A stretch of 64,000 bases of DNA from Arthrobacter sp. cf158 (GTDB lineage Bacteria > Actinomycetota > Actinomycetes > Actinomycetales > Micrococcaceae), in contig NZ_FNNR01000001.1 in the NCBI RefSeq assembly GCF_900106835.1, forward strand, positions 533,182 to 597,181, written 5' to 3'. Under the pieces are notes generated by a model, which saw only the letters and a list, made by a program, of their open reading frames with translations, made no database searches and was not told the origin of the DNA. Position numbers and translations under genes: made by a program. Positions 29,715-38,557 of the stretch are shown here, one piece after another; within the stretch, counting starts at the first letter, position 1, and each line of letters opens with the position of its first letter.

Positions 29715-31247
29715 TTAGCGGGCGACAACCCGGAAGTAGTCCAGCGCGGGATCGTGCGCTCCGCGGACGTAACCGGACGGGGCAGCCGCGGTGCCGCGCA
29801 GGAAAGCGATCGACCCCGAACCCAGCACTTCACCGGGTAGTACGTTGGGGATGCCCGGCGGGTAGGCGGCCAGTGAATCCACGGAGATGCGGCCTTCCGC
29901 CTCCTGCCAGGGGACGGTCTCCACTGCGCTGAAGAACGCCGCCTGAAGGCCCATACGGCGTTCGCCGGCGGGAGGAAGCGCACGCATCCGCTCCGGCTCG
30001 CTCTCCGCCTGGGGCAGTGAGTGCAGCGCCGTCAGGATGCGTTCAACATCGGCCGGTGCCGTGGCGCCCACCAACAGCAGGAGCGCGGCGGGCGTGGCAA
30101 GCTCGCAGTAAATACGGTGGTCCCGGATCAGCCGGTACTGCGCATCGGTGCCCGTGATCCCGGCGCCGCGGGTGTCGATCACGATCTTGAAGGGGTCGTT
30201 GGCCACGGCATCGGGGCTGGCCAGGATGTCCGGGGTGGCGTCCCGGAAACGGGGGCTGGCGCGCACCGCGGCGCGGATGGCTTCGGCGGATTCCAGGGCC
30301 TTGCCGATCATCTCCGGGCCATCCATGACCAGGTGGCGACGGGCCTCGTCCAACGACGCCAGCAACAGCGCGCTGCAGCTGGTGGATTGAAAGGACCGCA
30401 CCACGCGGTCCACCAGGGATTCCAGTTTCCGGGCATACGGTCCGTGGCCCAAGTGCAGCATGGCGGACTGGGTGAGGGAGCCGGCGCCTTTGTGGGTACT
30501 GGAAATGACCAGGTCTGCGCCGGCACGGACGGCATTGACGGGCAGGGCAGGGTGCAAGCCGAAGTGCGACCCCCAGGCCTCATCGACGATCAACGGAACC
30601 TCATACCGGTGCGCCACAGCGCTGATCCCGGTGATGTCTGCCACCGCGCCGAAGTAGCTGGGACTGACCACGTAGACGGCAGCGCTGTCCGGATGGGCTG
30701 CCAAGGCTTCCTCGACCTGTTCAGCAGTGACTCCGTGCGCGGAGCCGAGCCCGGCGTCGACAGCTCCCTGCACGAAATGCGGCTCCAGGTCCACATGGGT
30801 GATGCCGTCGATCACGCTGGAGTGGACACTGCGCTGCACGACGAACTCCCTGCCGAGGGCGCGGACTACCGTTGTGGCGATGTGGTTTCCGCCGGAAGCG
30901 CCGTTGGTGAGGAACCAGGTCCTGGATGCCCCCCAGGCTTCGGCGGCGAGGGCTTGGGCCTGCACAAGGGGAGTCTCGCGCCCGGAGGACACGAGCCGCC
31001 AGTCATGCTGATCGATGCCGCTGAACAGCATCGGGAAGTCCAGCGCCAGGGCTTCCGGACCTACCAGGGATGCTACCCCGGGTGCGTTGTGGTCCCGCCC
31101 TTGGTGGGCGGGGACATGGAGGCGTTGCCAGTCGTGACTGGCCAGGGAACGCAGGGCATCGGCGTACGGGGTGGTGGACTGCAGCGGGGACATGGATTCG
31201 GATGCGCCAGCCGCGTCGCGGGCGTCGGAAGGGGAAATCAAGAGCAT
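29715..31247 (-). CDS. PLP-dependent Orn/Lys/Arg decarboxylase family protein
   Basis: This 510-residue protein follows the aspartate-aminotransferase fold of the short group III decarboxylases (SpeA/Cad-like, Bacillus type). It shows the N-terminal PAHQGRDHNAPG motif, FLTNGASGGNH, the PLP-ring Asp in VDEAWGSHFG and the Schiff-base Lys in SSTHKGAGSLTQSA. The acidic-acid-decarboxylase wing domain is absent, as usual for the short forms. ATG 31247 is used; a second Met 18 codons in has no ribosome site. Arginine to agmatine or lysine to cadaverine are both possible. It is divergent from a LysR regulator and upstream of an amino acid permease. Confidence 0.88.
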   Translation of the reverse strand: MLLISPSDARDAAGASESMSPLQSTTPYADALRSLASHDWQRLHVPAHQGRDHNAPGVASLVGPEALALDFPMLFSGIDQHDWRLVSSGRETPLVQAQALAAEAWGASRTWFLTNGASGGNHIATTVVRALGREFVVQRSVHSSVIDGITHVDLEPHFVQGAVDAGLGSAHGVTAEQVEEALAAHPDSAAVYVVSPSYFGAVADITGISAVAHRYEVPLIVDEAWGSHFGLHPALPVNAVRAGADLVISSTHKGAGSLTQSAMLHLGHGPYARKLESLVDRVVRSFQSTSCSALLLASLDEARRHLVMDGPEMIGKALESAEAIRAAVRASPRFRDATPDILASPDAVANDPFKIVIDTRGAGITGTDAQYRLIRDHRIYCELATPAALLLLVGATAPADVERILTALHSLPQAESEPERMRALPPAGERRMGLQAAFFSAVETVPWQEAEGRISVDSLAAYPPGIPNVLPGEVLGSGSIAFLRGTAAAPSGYVRGAHDPALDYFRVVAR

Positions 31248-31287
31248 GACCTGAACGTTAGTCAGTTCACATCATCTAGGGAATATC

Positions 31288-31309
31288 ATGTTTTAGTATC
31301 TCCTAACAT
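31288..31309. promoter_or_regulatory. Candidate LysR binding site between divergent genes
   Basis: ATGTT-N12-AACAT forms an imperfect palindrome with a T-N11-A-type layout. It sits in the 71-bp gap between the decarboxylase and LysR starts, the usual place for LysR-type autoregulation and target activation. It was assigned by pattern only. Confidence 0.4.
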
Positions 31310-31321
31310 AGTGAGTATGTG

Positions 31322-32227
31322 ATGATCAATCTCCAGCAACTCAGCGTCCTGCTAGCCATCCGGGAACATGGAAGCCTCACCAAGGCCGCCGAAGCCATGC
31401 GCTACGGGGTTCCCACGGTGACCCACCACCTCAATACCCTGGAGCGCCACCTCAATGTGCGCCTTGTGGAACGGGATCGGCGCGGCGCCACTCTAACGCC
31501 GCTTGGGACGGCCTTCGCGGAAGAGGCCGCGCAGATCCTGCAAAAGGTGGGCCAAGCGGAGCGGCTCGTCGCAGAACAGCGGGACGCCGGCCTGGTCACC
31601 CTGCGCGTGGGAACTTTCGCCTCCATTGGATCCAGGCTGCTGCCCTCGGCTATCGCGGAACTGCAGGAACGCCTGCGGGTGCGCGTTGAGGTCATTGAGG
31701 CCGAGCCCACGGAGGTGGTACGGATGCTCTTTGCCGGGGATGTCCACGCCGGCCTCATCTACGAAGCAGCGGACGATCCCGCCTTCGGCTCCGCGGATCT
31801 GGCTGTCGTGCCGTTGCTGCTGGAGCCCTACAGGGTGATGCTGTCGCGGAACAGCGTATTGGCTGCGCAGGAGGTGCTGGACTTCGCGCAGCTCGCCGGC
31901 GAAGCCTGGATCCACAGCAGGAACGACAATGAGGCCTCGGACCGGGTCTTGAAAAGAGCATTCAGCCTGGTGGGCCATCGGCCGCGTGAACTCATGCGCA
32001 CGGACGATCTCAACATGATCCATGGGCTCGTGGCGCAGGGACTGGGGCTCGCGCTGAGCACCGAGACCGCCGTTGATACACGTTTCGATGTGACGCTGCG
32101 CCCCACCGTCCAGGACCTCGGAAAGCGGAGGGTCTCGTTCATTACCCTGAACCGGCGGGTGCCGCGGGCGGTCACCCTTCTTGAGAAGCTGCTCCGGGAA
32201 CGGACAGCCGGAAGCGTCCCAGCCTAA
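31322..32227 (+). CDS. LysR-family transcriptional regulator (next to decarboxylase)
   Basis: This 301-residue protein has the LysR winged helix (NLQQLSVLLAIREHGSLTKAAEAM-RYGVPTVTHHLNTLE, residues 2-42) and a two-lobed effector domain beginning LVTLRVGTFASIGSRLLP. Either ATG 31322 or the GTG just before it (31319) may be used; no good Shine-Dalgarno is seen. It is divergent from the decarboxylase gene and convergent with the response regulator (21 bp apart). By the LysR rule it probably controls the decarboxylase-permease pair in response to an amino acid or polyamine. Confidence 0.92.
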   Translation: MINLQQLSVLLAIREHGSLTKAAEAMRYGVPTVTHHLNTLERHLNVRLVERDRRGATLTPLGTAFAEEAAQILQKVGQAERLVAEQRDAGLVTLRVGTFASIGSRLLPSAIAELQERLRVRVEVIEAEPTEVVRMLFAGDVHAGLIYEAADDPAFGSADLAVVPLLLEPYRVMLSRNSVLAAQEVLDFAQLAGEAWIHSRNDNEASDRVLKRAFSLVGHRPRELMRTDDLNMIHGLVAQGLGLALSTETAVDTRFDVTLRPTVQDLGKRRVSFITLNRRVPRAVTLLEKLLRERTAGSVPA

Positions 32228-32248
32228 GGTTCGCCCTACCTGCGTGGG

Positions 32249-32908
32249 TCAGCCCGGGACGCCGTAACGGTGTTCCGGGCGGCCCGTGCTTCCGTACCGC
32301 AGTTGAATCTCGACGGCGCCATCGTCCGCGAGCGAGGACAGATACCTTTGAGCTGTGGCGCGGGAAACGCCAACCCGCTCGGCGACTTCGGCGGCGGAGT
32401 ATTGCTCGCCGGGAAGCAACGATTCCAGGACTGCCGCTTCGGTGGCGGACCTGGGCTTGGCGGAAGGGGTCACATCCCCGGGAATCAGGGACCTTTTGGC
32501 TCGCTCAATGGTGGTTTGGTCGACGGCGGTCTGCTGCGCCAGAATCCTGCGATAGCGCGCGTAGGACCTCAGCTGCTGGGACAACGACTCGGCGGTGAAG
32601 GGCTTCAACATGTAGCCCAAGGCACCGCGCCGCAGGGCAACTTTGATGGATTGGGCATCGGAGGCAGCAGTGAGCATGACGGCATCGACGTCCAGCTGGC
32701 CCAACAGGTCCAAGCCCGAGCCGTCCGGCAGATACACGTCCAGCAGCACCAGATCGGGGCGCAGGCTGTGGATCGCTTGCAGTGCTTGGGACACTGAGCC
32801 TGCAGGGGCCAGGGCCATGAAACCGGCCACTGAATCCACATAGGCTGCGTGGAGCCTTGCCACGTGGAAGTCATCGTCCACGATCAGCACCCTCAAGTCG
32901 TCAGCCAC
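32249..32908 (-). CDS. CitB/DcuR-type response regulator
   Basis: This 219-residue protein has a receiver domain with the acidic pocket DDD (11-13), phospho-acceptor D57 in LLDVYLPDGSG, switch T80 and K102 in LKPF. The C-terminal helix-turn-helix (VAERVGVSRATAQRYLSSL) matches the CitB/DcuR family that controls di- and tricarboxylate transport genes. It starts with GTG 32908, overlaps the sensor gene by 8 bases and has GGGAGG upstream. It should act on the CitMHS promoter beyond the sensor gene. Confidence 0.93.
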   Translation of the reverse strand: MADDLRVLIVDDDFHVARLHAAYVDSVAGFMALAPAGSVSQALQAIHSLRPDLVLLDVYLPDGSGLDLLGQLDVDAVMLTAASDAQSIKVALRRGALGYMLKPFTAESLSQQLRSYARYRRILAQQTAVDQTTIERAKRSLIPGDVTPSAKPRSATEAAVLESLLPGEQYSAAEVAERVGVSRATAQRYLSSLADDGAVEIQLRYGSTGRPEHRYGVPG

Positions 32909-34625
32909 TGCTGTCCTCCCTGCACGTTGAATCGCTCTTTACGCCGGTGGGCTCCGCGGAATCCATGACGCCCGGGATGGTAGCCATGAAGACGGCGCCC
33001 GGTCCGCCTTCTGACCCTGGTTCCAGGACGCGGACATCTCCGCCGCGCCGCCGTGCAAGCTGCCGCACCAAAGCCAATCCCAACCCTTGTCCAGCCCCCG
33101 AGCGTACCGGTTGTTCCGACGTCGTAAATCCTTCCGCGAAAACCTCTTCCGGTTCCAGGCTCCCCAAACCGTCGCCTGAATCGCCCACCACAATGTGCAG
33201 GGTCCCGCCGGTTGTGGTTGCGTCATCCAGCAGCTCAACCTCCACCCAACGTTCCACTGAAGAGCCGGCGACGGCGGCACTCACCGCATTGTCGATCAGG
33301 TTGCCCAATACAGTGGTCACGTCCTGGGGATCTGCAACGTGTCCCCGGACCAGGGTTTCGGGCCCAACCCGGAGGGCCACGCCACGCTCGGAAGCTTCCA
33401 CACCCTTGGCGCCAACAAAGGCCTGCAGGTACGCGTCCTGCAGGAGTTCGGCTTGTTCAACGGGAAACTTCAGCGGCCCCGTGGCTGAAATCCGGGCCAG
33501 GTACTCCTTGGCGGAGTCGTGCTGGCCGATGCTCATGAAGCCCGCGATGGTGTGGAGTTGATTGGCGAACTCGTGGCGCTGCGCGCGGAGGGCAGCGGAC
33601 ATGGTTCCTACGGCGTCCAATTGGCGGGTCAGCTGCTGCAGTTCGGTGCGGTCCCGCAGCATGACCACCCAGCCGAGGTCTTCCTTCCGGTGCCAGGCTT
33701 TGCGTGCGCTGGCCACCAGGACGCGTCCTCCGGCCACTATTTCCAAGGCTTCCGCGTCGCGTGATGCCGGTTGCGTGAGTTGCTTCAGTTGTTCAGGCAC
33801 GGCGGCGGTTGCCCAGTCCTGATCAGTGGCATCGGGCATGTCCAACAGCCTCGCAGCCGCAACATTGAACACCGAGATCCGGCCGTCTGCCGCGATGCCG
33901 ATGACCCCGTCATCCACGCCTTGGAGCACTGCCACTTGGTCGTGGACCAGGGTGCTGATTTCCTCGGGTTCCAAACCAAGAGTGAGGCGCTGCAGGCGGT
34001 GGCGGAGCAGGAACGATGCCAGCACGCCCGCCAGGAGTGCGCCGCCCGCGGTGAGGGCAATGGGCACAATGTCGCGGGCCAGACTGTTGCTGAGGGACTC
34101 CACGGAATAGCCCACGCTGACTTCGCCCACGATCACCTCGGAACTGTCCGGAGCGTAGACCGGAACTTTCGCCCCGGCGGAAGGCCCCAGCGTTCCCGTG
34201 TTGCGGGTGGTGATTTCTTCGCCGCCCAGTGCCACGGAGGGGTCGGTGCTGACCCGTTCACCCAGCCGTGCCGTCTCCGGGTGGGCAAGGCGCAATCCCG
34301 TTTCATCCGTGATGACCACGAACAGTGCTCCGGTCCGGATCCGGACGGCTTCGGCCGCTGCTTGCAGGGTGCCGACGGCGAGCACGTCAGGAGGAGGGGT
34401 TCCTTCTTCCTTGCTGATGGCTTGGACGCCGGCCCTGATATCTGGATCTGCGGCGACTGTCCTGGCCAAGGTGAGCGCCTGATTCTCGGCTTCGGTGCCG
34501 ATCCGTTCGTAAACCAGCCAGGCATGAACTGTCCCGCTGAGCAGTACCACCAGCAGGACCACCCCCAACTGGAGGAGGAGGGTCTGGGTGGAGAAACGCA
34601 TGCTGACCCTGCTGTTTCGCGGCAC
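32901..34625 (-). CDS. CitA/DcuS-type sensor histidine kinase
   Basis: The GTG at 34625 is chosen because AAAGGAG lies 5 bases upstream; the longer frame to 34685 has no such site. The 574-residue protein has a membrane segment (about 17-40), an extracytoplasmic PAS-like ligand domain (about 45-165), a second segment (about 172-195), a cytosolic PAS domain and a kinase core. The phospho-acceptor is H351 in RAQRHEFANQLH, followed by the N box NLIDNAVSAA and G boxes GDSGDGLG and GAGQGLGLALV. The family senses citrate, fumarate or malate outside the cell. It is divergent from a citrate-type transporter. Confidence 0.93.
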   Translation of the reverse strand: MPRNSRVSMRFSTQTLLLQLGVVLLVVLLSGTVHAWLVYERIGTEAENQALTLARTVAADPDIRAGVQAISKEEGTPPPDVLAVGTLQAAAEAVRIRTGALFVVITDETGLRLAHPETARLGERVSTDPSVALGGEEITTRNTGTLGPSAGAKVPVYAPDSSEVIVGEVSVGYSVESLSNSLARDIVPIALTAGGALLAGVLASFLLRHRLQRLTLGLEPEEISTLVHDQVAVLQGVDDGVIGIAADGRISVFNVAAARLLDMPDATDQDWATAAVPEQLKQLTQPASRDAEALEIVAGGRVLVASARKAWHRKEDLGWVVMLRDRTELQQLTRQLDAVGTMSAALRAQRHEFANQLHTIAGFMSIGQHDSAKEYLARISATGPLKFPVEQAELLQDAYLQAFVGAKGVEASERGVALRVGPETLVRGHVADPQDVTTVLGNLIDNAVSAAVAGSSVERWVEVELLDDATTTGGTLHIVVGDSGDGLGSLEPEEVFAEGFTTSEQPVRSGAGQGLGLALVRQLARRRGGDVRVLEPGSEGGPGAVFMATIPGVMDSAEPTGVKSDSTCREDSSG

Positions 34626-34799
34626 CTTCGCTCCTTTCCTCCTGATCCATTGAATCACTGAGCACAATGCGCAAAACGTTCGCAACGAGCAGTATTCCCA
34701 ACAATTCCCCGAAACCCCTGCCAGTGACGGGCGCCACCATATCGTCTGTAGTGCGCATCACACCGACGTGGCGCCATTCACAGTAGTAAGGAGCCGGCC

Positions 34800-36314
34800 G
34801 TGCTGGTTTTGCTTGGATTCGCAATGATTGCGGTATTCATGGTCCTGATCATGACCAAAAAATTGACGCCCGTTCTGGCGCTGATCATCGTTCCCACCGT
34901 CTTCGGTTTGTTCGCCGGGGCGGGCCTCGGTATCGGCGACATGGTGATGGATTCCATGAAGTCCATGACATCCACGGCCGCACTCCTCATGTTCGCCATC
35001 ATCTACTTCGGGCTGATGATCGACGTCGGACTCTTCGACCCCCTGGTGAAGTTCATCCTCCGCAAGCTGGGGAATGATCCCGCCAAGGTTGTCCTCGGTA
35101 CCGCAATCCTCGCCGCAGCAGTTTCCTTGGACGGTGACGGCTCCACCACGTTCATCCTTACTACTGCTGCGATGCTGCCCGTTTACCTGCGACTCAAGAT
35201 GAGCCCCGTGGTACTCACCTGTGTGGCCGGCCTCGCCAACGGCACCATGAACATCCTTCCGTGGGGCGGCCCCACGGCCCGCGCGGCCACAGCGCTGCAT
35301 CTGGACGTCAACGACGTCTTCGTTCCCATGGTCCCCTCGCTCATTGTCGGCCTGATCGTGGTCCTCGTCTTCGCCTGGCTCCTGGGCCTGCAGGAACGCA
35401 ACCGACTCCGCGCCACCGCTCCCGAAATCTGGGGCGACGTCGCTGATCCTTCTGACGCGTTCGACGGCGGCACTGGCCGCGGTGGTTCCGTCGCCGCCGG
35501 TTCGGGCGCAGGTTCCGTCGCCGCCGGTTCGGGCAAGGGTCGCTTCGGTTTCGGCCGCACCGGCACCACCACCACGGGCAAGCCGGGCACCGGTGGAGGA
35601 TCCGGCGTCGGGGTTCTGGAACGCCCCGAAACCTTCGTGGACGATCACGACACCGCCATGGCTGATACAGCACTGGATCCCAACCGCACCACCTTGCGTC
35701 CCAAGCTGTTCTGGTTCAACCTGGGCCTGACCGTAGCTGTCATGGTGGTCCTGGTAGCCAACATCGTTCCGCTGCCGTTCGTGTTCATGGTGGGATCTGC
35801 GATCGCCCTGCTGGTCAACTTCCCCAAGGTCAAGGACCAGGGTGCCCAGCTGATTGCGCACGCGCCGTCGATTGTGGCCGTCGTCAGCATGGTCATGGCA
35901 GCCGCAGTCCTCACCGGTGTCCTCAACGGCACGGGCATGGTCAAGGCAATGTCTGAGTGGCTGGTCCAGATCATCCCCGCAGACATGGGGCCCTTCATGG
36001 CGGTCATCACCGGCCTGCTCAGCATCCCCATGACGTTCTTCATGAGCAACGATGCCTTCTACTTCGGAGTCCTGCCGGTCCTCAGCGAAACCGCTGCGCA
36101 CTACGGCGTGGACGCCGCGGACATGGCCCGTGCCTCCATTACCGGCCAGCCCTTCCACCTGCAAAGCCCCCTGGTCCCGGCCATCCTGCTGTTGGTCTCC
36201 CTCGCCAAGGTGGATCTGGGCGATCACCACAAGAAGGTCCTCTGGCGCACTGCGGTCATCTCGATCGTGATGCTGGCCGTAGGAGTTCTGACCGGAGCCA
36301 TCGGCATCGGCTAA
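34800..36314 (+). CDS. CitMHS-family citrate/metal:proton symporter
   Basis: This 504-residue membrane protein starts with GTG after AAGGAG. Twelve or so membrane segments and the hallmarks SLDGDGSTTFILTTAAMLP and NGTMNILPWGGPTARAA match CitM/CitH carriers that take up citrate as a metal complex with protons. It is about 70 residues longer than typical members (about 433). The extra length is a Gly/Thr-rich loop near residues 210-290, built partly from two 24-bp identical DNA repeats (35484-35507 and 35511-35534). It is divergent from, and probably controlled by, the CitA/CitB-type two-component system. Confidence 0.92.
   Translation: MLVLLGFAMIAVFMVLIMTKKLTPVLALIIVPTVFGLFAGAGLGIGDMVMDSMKSMTSTAALLMFAIIYFGLMIDVGLFDPLVKFILRKLGNDPAKVVLGTAILAAAVSLDGDGSTTFILTTAAMLPVYLRLKMSPVVLTCVAGLANGTMNILPWGGPTARAATALHLDVNDVFVPMVPSLIVGLIVVLVFAWLLGLQERNRLRATAPEIWGDVADPSDAFDGGTGRGGSVAAGSGAGSVAAGSGKGRFGFGRTGTTTTGKPGTGGGSGVGVLERPETFVDDHDTAMADTALDPNRTTLRPKLFWFNLGLTVAVMVVLVANIVPLPFVFMVGSAIALLVNFPKVKDQGAQLIAHAPSIVAVVSMVMAAAVLTGVLNGTGMVKAMSEWLVQIIPADMGPFMAVITGLLSIPMTFFMSNDAFYFGVLPVLSETAAHYGVDAADMARASITGQPFHLQSPLVPAILLLVSLAKVDLGDHHKKVLWRTAVISIVMLAVGVLTGAIGIG
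35484..35534 (+). repeat. Tandem in-frame repeat in the transporter loop
   Basis: Two identical 24-bp copies (35484-35507, 35511-35534) separated by GCA encode GSVAAGSG twice inside the hydrophilic loop of the CitMHS carrier. The 27-bp period keeps the frame, suggesting slippage or recent duplication. Confidence 0.85.
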
Positions 36315-36335
36315 CCCGCGGGGCCGCGCCATAAC

Positions 36336-36449
36336 CCGAGTGCCCGTGGGCGCAAATCGGGCCAGACATCCTCCGCTTGCTCGCTCGTTCCTCGCTTAGA
36401 CGCAAGCTTCCGGATGCCTGGCCCGATTTGCGTCGAGGGCCCACCGGAC
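36336..36449. repeat. Long intergenic palindrome (REP-like or structured RNA)
   Basis: Arms 36351-36371 and 36412-36432 are complementary over 21 positions with one mismatch. Inside the 40-base loop GCTTGC and GCAAGC pair again. Outside the arms GTGGGC and GCCCAC continue the stem in register apart from small bulges. It starts 22 bp after the transporter stop. No T-tract follows, so it is more than a simple terminator. Confidence 0.7.
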
Positions 36450-36490
36450 GCTTCGGGTTGGCACCCAGATAGACGCCGCAAGTCCACCCA

Positions 36491-36565
36491 GCCCCTAACC
36501 CAACAAAACAAACGAGACAGCAAAGCGCGAATCGTCCGCTTTGCTGTCTCGCTGTTGTTAGGGGC
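36491..36565. terminator. Two-tier hairpin upstream of gatC
   Basis: An outer stem GCCCCTAAC/GTTAGGGGC (36491-36499, 36557-36565) encloses a perfect 14-bp inner stem GAGACAGCAAAGCG (36514-36527, 36537-36550) with a 9-base loop. It lies in the 372-bp gap between the transporter and gatC, where no gene is seen. It probably ends transcription coming from the transporter gene. Confidence 0.6.
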
Positions 36566-36643
36566 CCGAAGTGGGGTGGGCGCCGAAGGCGAGCACTTTC
36601 CACATAGCTCACCCCGGCCGTCCGTGGGCACACCTAGGCCAAG

Positions 36644-36649
36644 TAGACT
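36644..36649 (+). promoter_or_regulatory. Candidate -10 box for gatCAB
   Basis: TAGACT fits the TANNNT consensus and lies 37 bases before the gatC ATG, leaving room for a short leader with the AGGGGAG ribosome site. No clear -35 is visible. Confidence 0.4.
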
Positions 36650-36686
36650 GGTTCGGAAAACCATTTGAACTTTGCAGGGGAGATCC

Positions 36687-36983
36687 ATGGCTGCGATCAA
36701 CCGTGACGACGTCGCGCATCTTGCGCGTCTGGCTCACATTGAAATGAGTGCCGAAGAACTGGACAGGATGGCTGTTGAGCTTGCTGTCATCGTGGATTCG
36801 GTGAAGAGCGTGAGTGAAGCTGCGGGGGAGGACGTCCCGGCGACGTCGCACCCGATTCCGTTGACCAACGTGTTCCGTGAGGACGTTGTGGGCCACACGT
36901 TCACGGCTGAGCAGGCGTTGTCCGGCGCTCCGGATGCTTTCGAGAACCGTTTCAAGGTCCCGGCAATTTTGGATGAGGACTAA
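36687..36983 (+). CDS. gatC: Asp/Glu-tRNA(Asn/Gln) amidotransferase subunit C
   Basis: This 98-residue protein is the small belt subunit of GatCAB, the enzyme that turns mischarged Glu-tRNA(Gln) or Asp-tRNA(Asn) into the correct aminoacyl-tRNA. The sequence [33 protein letters not shown] and the late [15 protein letters not shown] are typical. ATG 36687 is chosen for AGGGGAG just upstream; an in-frame Met five codons earlier lacks one. It is the first gene of a gatC-gatA-gatB operon, 5 bp before gatA. Confidence 0.96.
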   Translation: MAAINRDDVAHLARLAHIEMSAEELDRMAVELAVIVDSVKSVSEAAGEDVPATSHPIPLTNVFREDVVGHTFTAEQALSGAPDAFENRFKVPAILDED

Positions 36984-36988
36984 TTACT

Positions 36989-38557
36989 ATGACTGAACTG
37001 AAGAACGAGCTAATCCGCCACTCCGCTGCCGATCTCGCTGCCAAGCTGGCTGCCCGCGAGGTGACCGCCGTTGAGGTGACGCAGGCGCACCTTGACCGCA
37101 TTGCCGACGTCGATGGTCAGGTTAATGCCTTCCTGCACGTCAACAGCGAAGAGGCTTTGGCTGTCGCGGCCGAGGTTGATGCTGCCCGTGCCGCCGGTGG
37201 TTCCGCTGCCGAGGAACTGCATGCCCTTGCCGGTGTACCGATTGCCGTGAAGGACCTCATCGTCACCATCGGCCAGCCGACCACCGCTGGCTCCAAGATC
37301 CTTGAGGGCTGGCACAGCCCGTATGACGCCACCGTGGTGAAGAAGCTCCGCGCGGCCAAGATGCCGATCCTGGGCAAGACCAACCTGGATGAGTTCGCCA
37401 TGGGTTCCTCTACGGAGCACTCGGCCTATGGCCCCACCCGCAACCCGTGGGACCTGGACCGCATTCCCGGCGGTTCGGGCGGTGGCTCCGCTGCCGCGGT
37501 CGCCGCCTTCGAAGCGCCGCTGGCGCTCGGCACGGACACCGGTGGTTCCATCCGCCAGCCCGGTGCTGTCACCGGAACAGTAGGTGTGAAGCCGACCTAC
37601 GGTGCAGTCTCCCGTTACGGTGCTATTGCCATGGCGTCCTCGCTGGACCAGATCGGCCCGGTGTCCCGCACGGTGCTGGACTCGGCCCTGCTGCAGGAAG
37701 TCATTGGCGGCCACGATCCTTTCGACTCCACTTCGTTGACCGATCCTTTCAACAACCTTGTTGCCGCCGCCCGTGTGGGCAACGTGGCGGGTATGAAGAT
37801 CGGCATCATCAAGGAGCTTCACGGCGAGGGCTACCAGACCGGCGTCGAGAACCGCTTCAATGAGTCCCTTCAGCTGCTGAAGGATGCCGGTGCGGAAATC
37901 GTTGAGGTGTCTTGCCCCAACCTGAAATACGCACTGGGTGCTTATTACCTGATCATGCCGTCCGAGGTGTCCAGCAACCTGGCCAAGTTCGACGGCGTCC
38001 GGTTCGGTCTGCGCGTCCTGCCCAAGGACGGTCCCATGACCATCGAGCGCGTCATGGGCGCAACCCGTGCCGCCGGTTTCGGTGATGAGGTCAAGCGCCG
38101 CATCATCCTTGGCACCTACGCACTGAGCGCCGGCTACTACGACGCTTACTACGGCTCGGCACAGAAGGTCCGCACGCTCATCCAGCGTGACTTCGACGCC
38201 GCGTTCGCCCAGGCCGATGTCCTGATCTCTCCCACCGCTCCCACCACGGCGTTCAAGCTGGGGGAGAAGCTGGACGATCCCCTGGCCATGTACCTGAACG
38301 ACGTCGCCACCATTCCCGCCAACATGGCCGGAATTCCGGGGCTGTCCCTCCCGGGTGGCCTGGCGGATGAAGACGGCCTGCCCGTTGGCATCCAGTTGCT
38401 GGCTCCGGCCCGCGAGGATGCCCGCCTGTACCGCGTGGGTGCGGTGCTCGAATCCATCCTTGAAGAGAAGTGGGGTGGACCGATCCTTGCGAAGGCGCCG
38501 GATCTGAAAAATGCTGTCCTTGGTGCAGTATCCAACACCGCCGGAGGTTCCAACTAA
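36989..38557 (+). CDS. gatA: Asp/Glu-tRNA(Asn/Gln) amidotransferase subunit A
   Basis: This 522-residue amidase-signature enzyme hydrolyses glutamine and passes ammonia to GatB. The Ser-cis-Ser-Lys catalytic set is visible: K88 in IAVKDL, the Gly/Ser-rich loop [10 protein letters not shown] (161-169) and nucleophile S187 in DTGGSIRQP. Length and signature fit the family throughout. It follows gatC by 5 bp, and its TAA shares one base with the gatB ATG. Confidence 0.97.
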   Translation: MTELKNELIRHSAADLAAKLAAREVTAVEVTQAHLDRIADVDGQVNAFLHVNSEEALAVAAEVDAARAAGGSAAEELHALAGVPIAVKDLIVTIGQPTTAGSKILEGWHSPYDATVVKKLRAAKMPILGKTNLDEFAMGSSTEHSAYGPTRNPWDLDRIPGGSGGGSAAAVAAFEAPLALGTDTGGSIRQPGAVTGTVGVKPTYGAVSRYGAIAMASSLDQIGPVSRTVLDSALLQEVIGGHDPFDSTSLTDPFNNLVAAARVGNVAGMKIGIIKELHGEGYQTGVENRFNESLQLLKDAGAEIVEVSCPNLKYALGAYYLIMPSEVSSNLAKFDGVRFGLRVLPKDGPMTIERVMGATRAAGFGDEVKRRIILGTYALSAGYYDAYYGSAQKVRTLIQRDFDAAFAQADVLISPTAPTTAFKLGEKLDDPLAMYLNDVATIPANMAGIPGLSLPGGLADEDGLPVGIQLLAPAREDARLYRVGAVLESILEEKWGGPILAKAPDLKNAVLGAVSNTAGGSN

